DNA of 64,000 bases from Sceloporus undulatus (Eukaryota > Chordata > Lepidosauria > Squamata > Phrynosomatidae): contig NC_056525.1 in assembly GCF_019175285.1 (NCBI RefSeq), forward strand, positions 120,402,931 through 120,466,930, read 5' to 3'. Position 1 is the stretch's first letter; the number at the start of each line of letters is the position of its first letter. Below the pieces are notes generated by a model, which saw only the letters and a list, made by a program, of their open reading frames with translations, was not told the origin of the DNA and did not search any database. Below are positions 44,301 through 52,177 of this stretch, piece after piece. The translations under genes were made by a program, and so were the position numbers.

Positions 44301-45578
44301 TTGGTAAACCAAAACCAGTTTTATCAGCGGTGGGTTTAAGAAGTATTTGTTTACCTTAAACATAACAGGCATCAGCTCCTGATGAAAAAAAATTTCTGCA
44401 TTAACAGAATTCTGTACGCTATTTTGGTATGTTATCATACAAACCATACTGCTAAGAGAACTGAGGGATCATTAAGAGGAAGTTTGTTAACAAGACGTTG
44501 CAAGATTTGGCCTAGGTTGCTTCTCACCGGAAAATGGCATATTGATTTAAGCACACATCACAAGGAATTGTAAGACAATTCTGCCTCTTTGGATATCAGA
44601 TAAAATAGAAGAGAGCCAAGACCTTCAATGATGTGCAAGTACCCCAAATATGTAGACTTGGAATATGCTAAATTAGACCTATATCCAATTGTTGATCCCT
44701 GTTAGAATAGATTCACCAAATGAATTGCTGAATGGTAATCACTTGCGTAAATCCCATTTATTCAGTGGGTCCATTTTGGCTGGGACTAGCAACTGGACTT
44801 TTAATTTAATAGAGCCCTATTGCTCTGCCACTTTAACTCTAAAATGATTTAAACAAAGATGCTCAGCCCAGCTATTACATCTTCAGCAGTACAGATTCCA
44901 AGATAATATGTATTTCCTCCCTAGAAATAATTAAGAGTGAGTACCTGTGCTTTCAAGTGTTAAAGGTGTAGGAACTAAGCTGGCCAGTGTTTACCTTTCC
45001 ACTTTAAAATAATGTTTTGCCACCAGTGCTGCATTAACTTTTTCTTAAATGTATTGAATGCATAGATTTTTCTTCTTCATCCTAAGCCATTAATGCTTAC
45101 CAACCAATTATACTGGCCTTGATTCTTCCTCATTCTTGTTCCAACAGTGGCAAGGCTCAGGCAAGGTCCCTATATGCAAAGAACGGCAAGGCTTCTGTAT
45201 TTTCTTCAGTAGTTGTGTATTAGGAGGAATTTAGGTTAAGTGCAGGGATTAGAAATGCTGTACCTACCAAAACTCATCCTCTTCCAATTACAACAGGCAA
45301 AGGAAGCCCCATCATCCTTTATATCATGGTTTTTAGTTCACAAACAATGCACTAAATGTTCACAAACAATGCACTAAAGTGCAGTCTTTTACTGAACATC
45401 ACCATTATCATTAATTAACAAACTATTTTTTTTTTTTTTGCTTAAACATGATGCTAATGTTATTTTCTTTCTAGTGAATGATGAGTGGCTGGAAGGCAAA
45501 TGCAATGGGAAAGTTGGCATTTTCCCCAAAGCCTTTGTTGAAGAGTACAACAGCAAAGATCCTCATTGTGAAGTATAA
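23128..45578 (+). CDS. NCF2: NCF2: neutrophil cytosol factor 2 (p67phox), whole gene span
   Basis: Cytosolic activator of the phagocyte NADPH oxidase: it binds Rac-GTP, p40phox and p47phox and switches on gp91phox. Fifteen coding exons join in frame into 512 residues (human 526): 23128-23301, 24769-24851, 26751-26859, 27233-27367, 29015-29122, 30627-30686, 32952-32995, 33576-33717, 34803-34865, 35713-35791, 36853-36872, 39240-39391, 39478-39589, 43340-43493, 45475-45578. Domains in order: TPR repeats (about 1-155), activation domain around V204, first SH3 (about 240-298), short proline-rich linker, PB1 (about 345-427), second SH3 (about 450-508). All introns are GT-AG. The Rac-binding R102, N104, L106 and D108 and the PB1 lysine (K352, human K355) are kept. 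The Pro-rich linker is the least conserved part. ARPC5 and SMG7 as neighbours confirm orthology. Confidence 0.97.
23325..23560 (+). repeat. CR1 LINE 3' fragment in NCF2 intron 1
   Basis: Starts within the last reverse-transcriptase codons ('ctacaggaaaagagattcca') and runs through 'gggatgctttgattgtgagt', 'cctgcatggcaggggttgga' and 'ctcttccaactctatggttc', the CR1 3' end. It begins about 25 bases after the exon-1 donor, in the sense direction. Confidence 0.8.
23565..24765. other. NCF2 intron 1, nothing recognised
   Basis: No exon or clear repeat. A 126-codon antisense frame at 24118-24498 has no recognisable domain. A (GGTGGTGATGGTGATGATGGCGAT)-like short imperfect triplet run lies near 24708-24740. 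Confidence 0.45.
24769..24851 (+). CDS. NCF2: NCF2 coding exon 2 (TPR)
   Basis: [20 protein letters not shown] and TVAYQME, matching human [20 protein letters not shown]. The acceptor is ccttcag and the donor is gtgagt. It ends two bases into a codon. Confidence 0.97.
24971..25063. mobile_element. Palindromic MITE, family H, copy 4, left half only
   Basis: Starts 'ggcctgttacagacagccaa' and runs through 'gcttcgagtcacagtggagg', 'tatggtgtttcaatgatgca' and 'tgcgtcctaaa', then stops. It shares the 'cgagtcacagtgg' and 'ggtgtttcaatg' variants with copy 8 at 60166, which defines a subfamily. Confidence 0.75.
25160..25950 (-). repeat. CR1 LINE, 5' truncated, well preserved
   Basis: On the minus strand it encodes the C-terminal part of the CR1 reverse-transcriptase protein ([35 protein letters not shown], then IALFKYLKG in a shifted frame). 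The CR1 3'UTR follows, ending in the octamer-type tail 'attctatgattct'. One frame shift separates the two coding blocks. The longest CR1 copy in the window; antisense within NCF2 intron 2. Confidence 0.9.
26751..26859 (+). CDS. NCF2: NCF2 coding exon 3 (Rac-binding TPR)
   Basis: [37 protein letters not shown]. Contains R102, N104, L106 and D108, which in human p67phox contact Rac in the insertion between TPR 3 and 4. The acceptor is tgcattccag and the donor is gtgagt. Confidence 0.97.
26950..27125 (-). repeat. MIR-like tRNA-derived SINE
   Basis: Read in reverse it has a tRNA-like head ('gaatttgaactcaggtcctt' and 'caaatgctctaccta') and a body with 'tcacaacaaccttgtgagat'. That combination is typical of MIR/CORE-type SINEs. 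Old copy. Confidence 0.55.
27233..27367 (+). CDS. NCF2: NCF2 coding exon 4 (TPR 4)
   Basis: 45 codons: [45 protein letters not shown]. Aligns with human [20 protein letters not shown]. The acceptor is ttttccccacag and the donor is gtaaga. Confidence 0.97.
27655..28045 (+). repeat. 5S-rRNA-derived SINE, split by a foldback element
   Basis: 27655-27760 follows 5S rRNA: 'ccatccgatcttggaagctc', 'agcagagtcaggcttggcca', then 'ccaagtgctgtaggc'. The SINE body follows ('aatggcaaattgtctctgag', 'acctaagaaaatcctatgaa'). The body resumes after the insertion at 28020 with the same 'aaatcctatgaa', then 'attcatagagtt'. Not a functional 5S gene. Confidence 0.82.
27826..28019. mobile_element. Foldback element inserted in the 5S-SINE, 12-bp target duplication
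   Basis: Two arms of about 45 bases are inverted copies ('ttatgtggccatgttctaga ... gtttgttcctga' against its complement). AAATCCTATGAA occurs on both sides (27814-27825 and 28020-28031). Beyond one arm extends 'atgccagccatgaaagcctt', a tail common to squamate copies of this family. Superfamily not assigned. Confidence 0.75.
28275..28365 (-). repeat. Sauria-type SINE 3' fragment
   Basis: 'tgtgccttcaagtagcttcc', 'atggtgatcctaaagtgaac' and 'gttttggcaagatttgttca' are the reverse complement of the SINE 3' half. Confidence 0.65.
29015..29122 (+). CDS. NCF2: NCF2 coding exon 5
   Basis: 36 codons: [36 protein letters not shown]. Matches human [20 protein letters not shown] in register; the linker leads into the activation domain. 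Phase 0/0. Confidence 0.97.
29320..30020 (-). repeat. L2 LINE 3' portion
   Basis: The 3' end at about 29330-29400 is read on the minus strand ('cttgtgggctgggggcaata'). At 29753-29935 the minus strand encodes [20 protein letters not shown] and [14 protein letters not shown], the terminal block of the L2 reverse-transcriptase protein. Truncated and decayed; antisense in NCF2 intron 5. Confidence 0.75.
30627..30686 (+). CDS. NCF2: NCF2 coding exon 6 (activation domain)
   Basis: Twenty codons, [20 protein letters not shown], starting at V204. This is the activation-domain segment that triggers electron flow in gp91phox; human V204 is required for activity and is kept here at the same residue number. 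The whole motif sits on one 60-base, phase 0/0 exon. Confidence 0.97.
30690..32070. other. NCF2 intron 6, nothing recognised
   Basis: No exon or clear repeat. Antisense frames at 31117-31500 and 31504-31692 show no domain. Confidence 0.45.
32075..32265 (-). repeat. Sauria-type tRNA-derived SINE
   Basis: 'gcaagttgtttctgacttat', 'ggtgaccttaaggcaaactt', 'gttgagagcacgtgatttgc', 'ccagtgggtttcacagccaa' and 'gcggggaatctaactctggt' occur in order. Nearly full-length, antisense. Confidence 0.75.
32952..32995 (+). CDS. NCF2: NCF2 coding exon 7
   Basis: [14 protein letters not shown] plus two bases. Matches human AAEPPPRPKTPEIF. The acceptor is gttttag and the donor is gtaaga. Confidence 0.96.
33576..33717 (+). 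CDS. NCF2: NCF2 coding exon 8 (first SH3)
   Basis: [47 protein letters not shown]. The ALYDY-like RVLYEFVPE and the conserved DNWATV tryptophan identify SH3-1. The donor is gtattg, a weaker but valid GT site. Confidence 0.97.
33776..33790 (+). repeat. Poly-G run
   Basis: An uninterrupted run of at least 13 Gs in NCF2 intron 8, about 60 bases after the exon. Its length is likely uncertain in the assembly. Confidence 0.8.
34527..34620. repeat. MITE family C end fragment and TA-rich run
   Basis: 'gttgtatccacactgcagaa' plus 'ttaaag' is a family C terminus (34533-34556), followed by degenerate TA/TATC-rich sequence to about 34620. Confidence 0.5.
34803..34865 (+). CDS. NCF2: NCF2 coding exon 9 (end of first SH3)
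   Basis: [21 protein letters not shown]. '[10 protein letters not shown]' completes SH3-1 (human [10 protein letters not shown]). The tail MEMLNQSST diverges from the human HPQQQPQEES linker and lacks its glutamine stretch. Phase 0/0. Confidence 0.97.
35713..35791 (+). CDS. NCF2: NCF2 coding exon 10 (proline-rich linker)
   Basis: [26 protein letters not shown] plus one base. DIPAPP is shared with human; the rest is variable. The acceptor is ttttgcacag and the donor is gtaaca. Confidence 0.95.
36236..36433. mobile_element. SPIN-like hAT MITE with perfect 8-bp duplication
   Basis: Left end CAGTGGTTCCCAACCTGTGG and right end 'aggaaggttgggaaccactg'. Flanked by ATCTAGAT on both sides (36228-36235 and 36434-36441), fitting the hAT target preference. 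Interior blocks 'ggggtcgcctaagaccattg', 'gaagtagcaatgaaaataat' and 'ccacaacatgaggaactgta' are those of the SPACE INVADERS (SPIN) non-autonomous elements. No coding capacity; in NCF2 intron 10. Confidence 0.9.
36853..36872 (+). CDS. NCF2: NCF2 coding exon 11, 20-nt microexon
   Basis: Acceptor 'tttttcttgcag', then 20 bases, then donor 'gtaaat'. It completes G333 and encodes QSRTPE. Leaving it out would shift the frame into PB1, so it must be included. It corresponds to human GQKQKEEPKE, so the segment is shorter here. A strong pyrimidine tract precedes it. Confidence 0.88.
36876..37262 (-). repeat. L2 LINE 3' portion
   Basis: Starts four bases after the microexon donor. On the minus strand, 'ccaccttgggtcctcctctg' is the 3' end. 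'cattccagagggtgggagca' and 'ccaccaagaaggtgttctct' (plus) match the same block at 6220-6260 of the L2 copy at 5700-7000. Confidence 0.75.
37650..37871. repeat. MITE family C, full-length variant
   Basis: Left end 'ggtccaaaacacactgcaga' and right end 'ctgcagtgtgttttggacc' are inverted. Internal family blocks 'gtgagacattgagccttctc' and 'cctagcactgagccaggaca' are present. The terminal ~10 bases differ from other copies (which start GGCTGCATCC), so a separate subfamily. Confidence 0.75.
37880..39235. other. NCF2 intron 11, right part, nothing recognised
   Basis: No exon besides exon 12 at its end and no clear repeat. Long overlapping frames near 38800-39390 on both strands exist, but only the exon 12 part is supported. 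Confidence 0.45.
39240..39391 (+). CDS. NCF2: NCF2 coding exon 12 (PB1, first part)
   Basis: [50 protein letters not shown] plus two bases. K352 in IIKVHYKYT corresponds to human K355, which binds the acidic motif of the p40phox PB1. The acceptor is ccttctgcag and the donor is gtaagg. Confidence 0.97.
39478..39589 (+). CDS. NCF2: NCF2 coding exon 13 (PB1, end)
   Basis: [37 protein letters not shown]. Matches human SNELVPLSEDSMKDAW and NYCLTLWCE. The donor gtgggt is slightly weak. The intron before it is only 86 bases. Confidence 0.97.
39653..39887. mobile_element. Palindromic MITE, family H, copy 5
   Basis: Ends 'gggcctgaacagacaggtca' and 'ggcctgtctgtttgggccc'. Arms of about 110 bases are nearly complementary, with 'ggtcactttggaggtatgct'. 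It starts 63 bases after the NCF2 exon-13 donor. Flanking TTA / TTT is a poor duplication. Confidence 0.82.
40267..40597. repeat. Foldback MITE, GGAGTTTATC family, copy 2
   Basis: Left 'ccaactgcaccctaacggat' and right 'atctgttagggtgcagtcgg' are inverted. Outer ends are 'ggagcttttcacattg' and 'gcgataaactcc'. The arms extend inward for over 140 bases with 'gccactttt' / 'aaaagtggc' near the loop. It shares the GGAGTTTATC-type ends with 21454-21771. Confidence 0.7.
40937..41087. mobile_element. Palindromic MITE, family H, copy 6, internally deleted
   Basis: Left arm complete ('ggcctgaatagacaggccaa', 'ggtcactttggaggtatgct', 'gccagaagctgtgccaaagc'). The second arm is reduced to 'agctttattttggcctgtct' and 'gttcgggccc'. 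TTA can be read on both sides if the first G of the end has changed to T. Confidence 0.78.
41240..41461. mobile_element. Palindromic MITE, family H, copy 7
   Basis: Ends 'gttacagactgccaaaataa' and 'ggcagtctgtaacaggc'. Arms with 'ggtctctttggaggtatgct' place it in the same subfamily as copy 1. Flanked by ATA. It lies only about 150 bases right of copy 6. Confidence 0.8.
42303..42385 (-). repeat. L2 LINE 3' end
   Basis: On the minus strand, 'caagccgccttcaacccca', then 'gagagaagtgggatatgaat' and a 'cctctaaataaataaata' tail. Short, truncated. Confidence 0.65.
42390..43335. other. NCF2 intron 13, right part, nothing recognised
   Basis: No exon or clear repeat. Confidence 0.45.
43340..43493 (+). 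CDS. NCF2: NCF2 coding exon 14 (linker and second SH3)
   Basis: [20 protein letters not shown] (acidic linker), then [20 protein letters not shown] and [11 protein letters not shown]. The ALYDY-like [14 protein letters not shown] is SH3-2, the domain that binds the p47phox proline-rich tail in human. The acceptor is tttttacag and the donor is gtaaat. Confidence 0.97.
43495..45470. other. NCF2 intron 14, nothing recognised
   Basis: Unique-looking intron; a poly-T run (about 45425-45439) lies upstream of exon 15. A 19-base direct repeat 'gttcacaaacaatgcactaa' type unit occurs twice in tandem at about 45338-45378. Confidence 0.5.
45475..45578 (+). CDS. NCF2: NCF2 coding exon 15 and stop
   Basis: [34 protein letters not shown], then TAA at 45576-45578. 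Matches human [20 protein letters not shown] in the SH3-2 core, while the C-terminal tail is shorter. The acceptor is ttctttctag. Confidence 0.97.
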
Positions 45579-46645
45579 CAAGCTCGAACCCAATGAACTC
45601 AGATGCTTCTAAAAATTTTTCCAAGGCAGTTCAACTCATTATAATACCCCAAAGCCTCTATGGTTTCTTTCTTTCTTTTTTGAGAGGGGGAAGAGAGAGA
45701 TGGATTATACTCTGCTTTCATTAACATCAGCTATGGTTCACACTAAGTTCTTTAGCTGTTTCCTGTCTAAAATGAGCCAGGACTAGTAACAATAGAAGAG
45801 TTACGGCTGTCCATTTGCACCTCTGAAGTAATGTAAAATTCAAGACAGCATCTCATGGTTCTAGTTATCATGTCACAACCTAGAAAATGTGCACACAAGT
45901 AACTTAAGATTTTTGGCTTCTCCAGTGTGGTCTGCCCTCTGTTTTGATAATTAGAATTAACTCCATCAGCTGTAAAGCAGGACAGTGGACAACAAATTAG
46001 AGGCTGCATGGGAATGCTAGCTAACACTTGGATGGAAGAACATCAACTGAAAAGGCTTCACTCTGCAGCAGGCAATAACAATCTGCCATGAGTTCAGTTG
46101 TTCTGTAAAGACTGAGGACAATGAAGGCTGCCTTTTGAAACGTCCATTAAACTACTGAAAAACAACATAGGACTCATGTTTTGGGTTTCTGCTACATACC
46201 ACCTCCTCCCATCTAGTTTTGTTGATTTCTGTGTAAAACACTGTTTTTTAGCACACTTTTTGTCCTATTACTCAGATCGACACAATCATAAATCTCCTTT
46301 TTAGGAAGAGGTTCGACAATGATTCTACATCAATTCCAGATGGTTGACTGCAAAACCATCCCAGAGGAGGGGCGGGAATTATGTGACCCTTCAGATGTTA
46401 AACCTACAACTGATAGCATTCCCCACCACTGGCTCAGTGGGCTATGGCTATTGGGAGGTGCAATCCAACAACATATAGAGGGCTGCAAGATTTTTACCCC
46501 TCCCCACATATAGAGAATAGCCAGGATTTTGACAACTTCTTTGCTCGTTGTTTAACGCCCTAGCATGTGGTCATCCCCAGCTATCCCATCATCCTAACTG
46601 AAATGATATATAGCAAATTCCAATAAACACTGACATGCCATCTGC
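45579..46645 (+). other. NCF2: NCF2 3'UTR with two candidate poly(A) signals
   Basis: ATTAAA at 46146-46151 and AATAAA at 46622-46627 could each end the transcript, giving 3'UTRs of about 0.6 or 1.05 kb. No repeat recognised. Confidence 0.6.
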
Positions 46646-46847
46646 AGTATAAACTAGTATACCATGCTTTATCAACACCCCTGTGTGCTATTCCTATCAG
46701 AGCTTGTATGATCTGATAAGCCTCTGTCACTTCTGAGCAAATGATGTCTTGTTAGTGTGGAATCTCCTCTTGTGAAATGGGCAGCGGAGGGAATCAATAG
46801 TTTCATTAATGGCAGCTCCGTGATTAAAGAAAATGTTACTACACAAG

Positions 46848-48955
46848 GCTGGCTGTAGAGAACATGGTTTAATTAAAGGCAAAAGCTGAGTTCAGCAGCT
46901 GCAGGTCTCGCACAGACAGACGAAAACACAAAAGAAGCTTACGACACAAACCAGTTTTCTCTGCTGGGGGTTCCTCTTCCTTTGAGGCTCCTGACACAGT
47001 GGGGCAGGGGTATATGGGGGAAAGAAGGAACCCTGCCCCCAAAGATTCTTAAAAGAAAACATTCCAAACACCAGATTTCTCATGCAGAAATGGGAGCCTA
47101 CAGGCTGGGACTCTGGCACTGCTGAGAGAGTGAGATGGTGAACCTGGTTAGGTTGTCTAGGGTGCAAGAATTAGTGGCATTTCAAACACTGGAATGTTGC
47201 AGCTGCTTAGGTGCACAGCTCAAATACACAAACTGGGAGAAGGGGATGGTATGGAAGCAGGGGCAGGGAGCCAAAGAAGCACAGAGGGTCTCAGCTTAAC
47301 ATTACAACCAAGGCAGGAACTTCATCCTTGAGACTTTCTCCATTTTTTTTCTTTAAAAGAGGGAAACATGTTTAGCAGCAACACTGCTAGCATGGGGAGG
47401 CATATGGGGTCCAATTCCTATCCTAGAGAGAGAGAGCACTATGCATACAGCTTCCCTTTATATAAAGTCTTTTTGGGGCTGCTCCCCAACTCCAGCGTCA
47501 CTTGTAGACCCTGGATGTGCTTTGCTCTGCAGCTGTTTCCCGGCTCACAGATCCTGAACTGACGCACACACACACCCCTGCAACTGCAGCAGTTTTGAAC
47601 ATTTAGATTGTTTCCATAGCTACCCTGGGAAACAAAAAGAAATGCTGTCCTTTTGTCCTATGCAAGAAGAAGAGTTGCTGTCTTCTTTCTGCTCAATAAA
47701 TACCAAGTAGAACCCTTGACCCTCTTCTGCACCCTTGTAGGAGCAAGTGGGACTGTTGGCTTCTGTGCGTGGGTTCCACATCATATGTCCTCTGTTGCCT
47801 TGAATTTCCATTCGAGCATTGGAACCCTGTGCCTACAGGTGTGTGCGAGTTTGTGGAGTGGGCACACACCTATTGCGGGAGGGGGGGATTGCACACATCA
47901 TCCTGTCTAGATTAACTCCTTTGCTCTGCATTATCCTGCTAGAACTCTGTGGGATGCTGTATATGAAGAATAGTACTACTAGCAACCAGCAAGGTGAAGG
48001 GAAGGAAGAAAAAGGGGGTGGGGGATGAGGGGGGGGAGACACAGAAAGCTTCTACCTACCTACATAAAGGAGTCAGGCTGTGATGCACAGACCAGCTTGC
48101 CATCTCATGAGGCTGGTCACTACGCTATCATAAAATGTACAGGAATCTGAACCATTTAACTTAAAACCCCACAGCAGTGGTTGCTTGGCCCATTGGGAGG
48201 GCACTATAGTGGCCACTACACTTCGAACCGGAAACACTGACCCAATTGGGGTTTTCCAGAGATAGCCTTTGAGGAAAAGGTGGAAGTGGCGCTAGAGGGC
48301 CCAGTTTCTCCTTCATGAAAACTCCTTATCCAACCAGGAGAGAAAAAAACTAGCCCCCATCCAATCTACCACCACCCACCTCTGGCTGGACCAGCAACTG
48401 GAGGGATTGCTACACACTGACTACAAAGCACATCTGTGTATGGAAGAATTCAGTGTGATCTTACTACTGAGATAGTAATAATTAGAAATTTAGATGTTGA
48501 GGAATAAATTTCAACTACATTCTCAGTCAGCAAAGCTATCAGTAATAGATTCCTATTGGTTTCTCCAAAATTGAGGAGAAGGATCGAGAAGTTCTCAGTG
48601 GCTTCTCCCATCTGCTCTTCATTCTCAGCTTTTTATTTTCCCACGTGGCTGGGGACATGCACGATGGAGAAGGTGAGAGGCGGTGATATCGGGTTACCGT
48701 GAGACAAACAGCAGTCCCTCTCTCCCTCCAGAGGGCCCCAGAGGGATGGGAGAGTTCCTGGTGTTGGTTTTCCATTGCACTGCAGACATATTCGTGCACA
48801 CTCAGTGGGTTGGTGGAGCACTTACGCCCTCCTGACGGCAAGGAACAGAAGAGAGGGCTGCCACGCGCACAGGACTGTGTGGGACAGTCCTGCAAACCCA
48901 ACATGCCATGATGTATGGAGCTTTCGGTTGCAAAGGTTGCCATCCTCTTTCATTC
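46848..48955 (-). other. SMG7: SMG7 3'UTR with two candidate poly(A) signals
   Basis: On the minus strand an AATAAA (plus-strand tttatt at 48632-48637) lies about 320 bases after the stop, and an ATTAAA (plus-strand tttaat at 46868-46873) about 2.1 kb after it. The distal end would leave only about 200-230 bases between the convergent NCF2 and SMG7 ends. Runs of CA (about 47561-47576) and G (about 48018-48038) lie inside. Confidence 0.6.
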
Positions 48956-49069
48956 TCAGTGTGGTGGATTCATGGCACCTTGCCCGCGTTGCTGCTTCTG
49001 CTTCTGCTGCATCAACAGCTGCTCCAGGGCAGACGGTCCAGGATGCATCATGGAACTGGACCAGATAGA
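48956..49069 (-). CDS. SMG7: SMG7 last coding exon and stop
   Basis: SIWSSSMMHPGPSALEQLLM, QQKQKQQRGQGAMNPPH, stop TGA (plus 48956-48958). Near identity with the human C-terminus (GTMNPPH). Confidence 0.97.
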   Translation of the reverse strand, partial: SIWSSSMMHPGPSALEQLLMQQKQKQQRGQGAMNPPH

Positions 49070-52000
49070 CTAAAAATGAGAACAGCAGTATGTAAGATGA
49101 TTGTAAAAGTAGAAATGGAAAAAGGGACCACCTACGCTTATCCTCATACAGTACTAACTTCTTCACTTTTTCCAGTATTTCTAAATGATAGTTCACTGGT
49201 GAGACATCCCTAATCCCAAACAGCTTTTTCTTTTAGAAGCCACTGTATAGGCAAAGGGTTCTTAAACCCATCAACTCTACTGTAAACAGCGGCAAGGAAC
49301 AGCTTCTCCCTTAAAACAGTTTATTTTTAAGGTAACAAATTGAAATTTTATCATGTGGTGTTTTAAATTGGTCTTAAACTTTTTGTAAATATCTTTAATG
49401 AGTTATGGGATCTGTCTCGGGTCACAGTCTGGGAGAAAGGCAGCAAATAAATAAAGTAAATAATAAATAAATACCCCAGCCATTTGTCTGCATGGTTGAG
49501 TGGCAGAACAAGGAATTCTGCCCAGACATTCTGTTGCTGCTTACTCTGCAGAGAGCAACTGAAAGAGTGCTTTTATTATGTCTCCCCTACAGGGTAGTGA
49601 ATTGATAGTTACAGTCCATGTGCGATCCTTCAGACTTTCCTAACTTAAGACATATCTCGTTAAAATCAGTTTCAACCAAAGTAACAGCATTTTTAAAGCA
49701 GGTGAAATAATTTCCTTACATCATAAAGGAGATCAGTGAACTTAAACTCTTTGTGCTACAATAGCCTGTCCCTGTATTGATTGAGTTATTAGCATACAAG
49801 CTAGATGCTGAATCTGAACCTGTAATTAGGGCCTCATCCAATATATTTCACTCAACAACATGTCTGCACTATGTTTCCGAACAACAAGAAACCCTAAAGA
49901 GAGCAAATTATTAGTGTTAAAGGGTTTTGCTGTAACAAATAACAGCAAGATTAACCTTTCAATTGTTGCTCCTGTATTCCAATACACATCCTACCTTCAG
50001 GCTTTCCATAAGCACAGCTGATGAATCCTCTATGGATGGGCCATGAGCTGACCAGGTGCCACCAGGAGTGCTGGTTGGATGCCAGCTACTCTCTGAAGAG
50101 GAAGATGTTGCTGGAAGGTAGTCCAAGCCAAATCCTCCCATTGCTAAAAGAGAAAAAGGCAACAAGTCAGTGATCTAGTAAACTACTCAAATAATACCTA
50201 GTGATCCAGTAAACTACTTAAATTATACCTGATGCAATCATCCCTTCTGCTCACCTGGCTTATCTGTCTTCCACCGATCTGCTACCCTCCGATCCCTGTT
50301 GTCTGGTGTCCCAATGGGTCCAAAGTTGGAGAATGGAACAGAATTGTGGTTGTGAGTAGGAGGAGAGCTTGGCAAGCTGCTTGGGTTAGAGGAATGAGGA
50401 GACTGGCTAGCTGGTGTTGAATGATCTGGTAGGTAGAATTTTAGAAAAAGAGTCAACAAAGTCTATGTTTAAGGTGTAAAAAGAAAACAACTCCCCCAAA
50501 AGCAACAGATCAACTAACAAAAAACAAATACTGGGGGATGGGTGGTGTATTTATGGGCTCTAAGAACTGAATGGCAGATTCATTCAACGGAGAATCATTT
50601 GAAGACAAATTTTAGAAAGTGAAGTGGAAGCTGCACTCAAATCACTTGGGAGAAAGAAATTACCAAGAACAGATGGCATAACAATAGAGCTGCTTCAAAC
50701 TACAGACAGAACCTACTCTAGTTCTAACTAAAATCTGTCAACAAATATGGCAAACAAAACAATTCCCCACGGGATGGAAACTAACTAAGCTATGTTTATC
50801 ATAAAGAGACTTTATGTTAGCACTAACACAAGATAGGCTGGACCGAAATATAGGACTCATAATTTAGATGAATGTTTTTTCTCAAGGGCAAAATATGTAA
50901 AACCCAAGACTGCTCATATGAACTGCATTCATCTGCTGAGGTGAACAGGAGACTTTTGTACCAATGTAAAGTCCAGGGACCCAAAGTACCCAAAAGATGG
51001 ATCCCAAACAACCAAGAAATGACAGTATGCCAAAAAGCAGTTTTCAACATGGTCCAAAGGGTAGAGTTCTATACTGGAAACAAGAACCTTCTGCAAAATG
51101 AGGACAGATATAAATATGTAGAAGAAATATCCTTCAGCTCTATGGAGGTGACCCAGAATCTTGCATGAGAGTTTAAAGATGTGTTAGAAACTTCTGTTCC
51201 ATCTGTGACATCTTGAAAGAGGCTGTTATGTCACAGGCTCAAGAAGTGGGGGAAAAGGAGCTCTTTAATTCTAAGAAACAACTAGGATAATGGGAAGGGA
51301 GGTGGATGACAGAAAACAAAAGGGAGAAAGGCAGAAGAGAGGAGACTTTAAAGCAACAGTTGCCATTCTTTGGTCCTACAGATGTTTGCATCTTCAACTT
51401 CCAGAATTCCACTGGTCATACTAGCCAAGAAATCTAGAAGCTGAAGTCCAAAATATCTGGAAGACCAAAATTTTAGAAACACTGCTCTACAAAAATGTTC
51501 TCCATACTGCTACACTAGGAGAACACTTGTCCTGTCCTTCAAGATCATGCCTATGGGTATGTTTTTTTTCCTGAAGAGGGACTATAGCATCAACTTGTAA
51601 GCTTTCATGTTACAAAATACAGATGTTGCTGATCCTTAATTTAGAATTCATGCATATTCATGGAAACAGAAAGCACAAAGAATCTAGCTATATAATTCAA
51701 AGCAGAGTTTGCAGTGGCTCCGCTGAATCATCACCTTGGATATAAATTTAACTTTTCCTCATCCTGGGGATAGCTCATCAAGAAAATAGGCAACCACTAT
51801 GAGACTTTTTTTGCATTTAATGATTTTTTTTTGCACAATGAAAGGGATTTTTGCACTAACCAATTTTTCCAAAAATATCTTAAAATGCCAAGGGAAAAAT
51901 CGAAAAATACACAAATCCACTTGCAATCTGGCCAGCAAGAAGAAAACAGTTGAAATTCTTTGTTCTTTCGTGCAAGAATGAAATAAAAGATTATGATATT

Positions 52001-52128
52001 TCTTCCTTTGGAGACAGTGATGATGTGATGATGGTTTGTCTGTTCAGGCATGATGTTACTGCCTGAACAGACAAACAGAGGTTAATGAGATTTCACTTTG
52101 GTGTGACATTATATCAGAATTAAGAAAC

Positions 52129-52177
<49 letters not shown>

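Noticed and set aside
48539-48943. 134-codon minus-strand frame just after the SMG7 stop
   Set aside because: It lies in the SMG7 3'UTR, starts within a different frame of the last exon's downstream sequence and resembles nothing.
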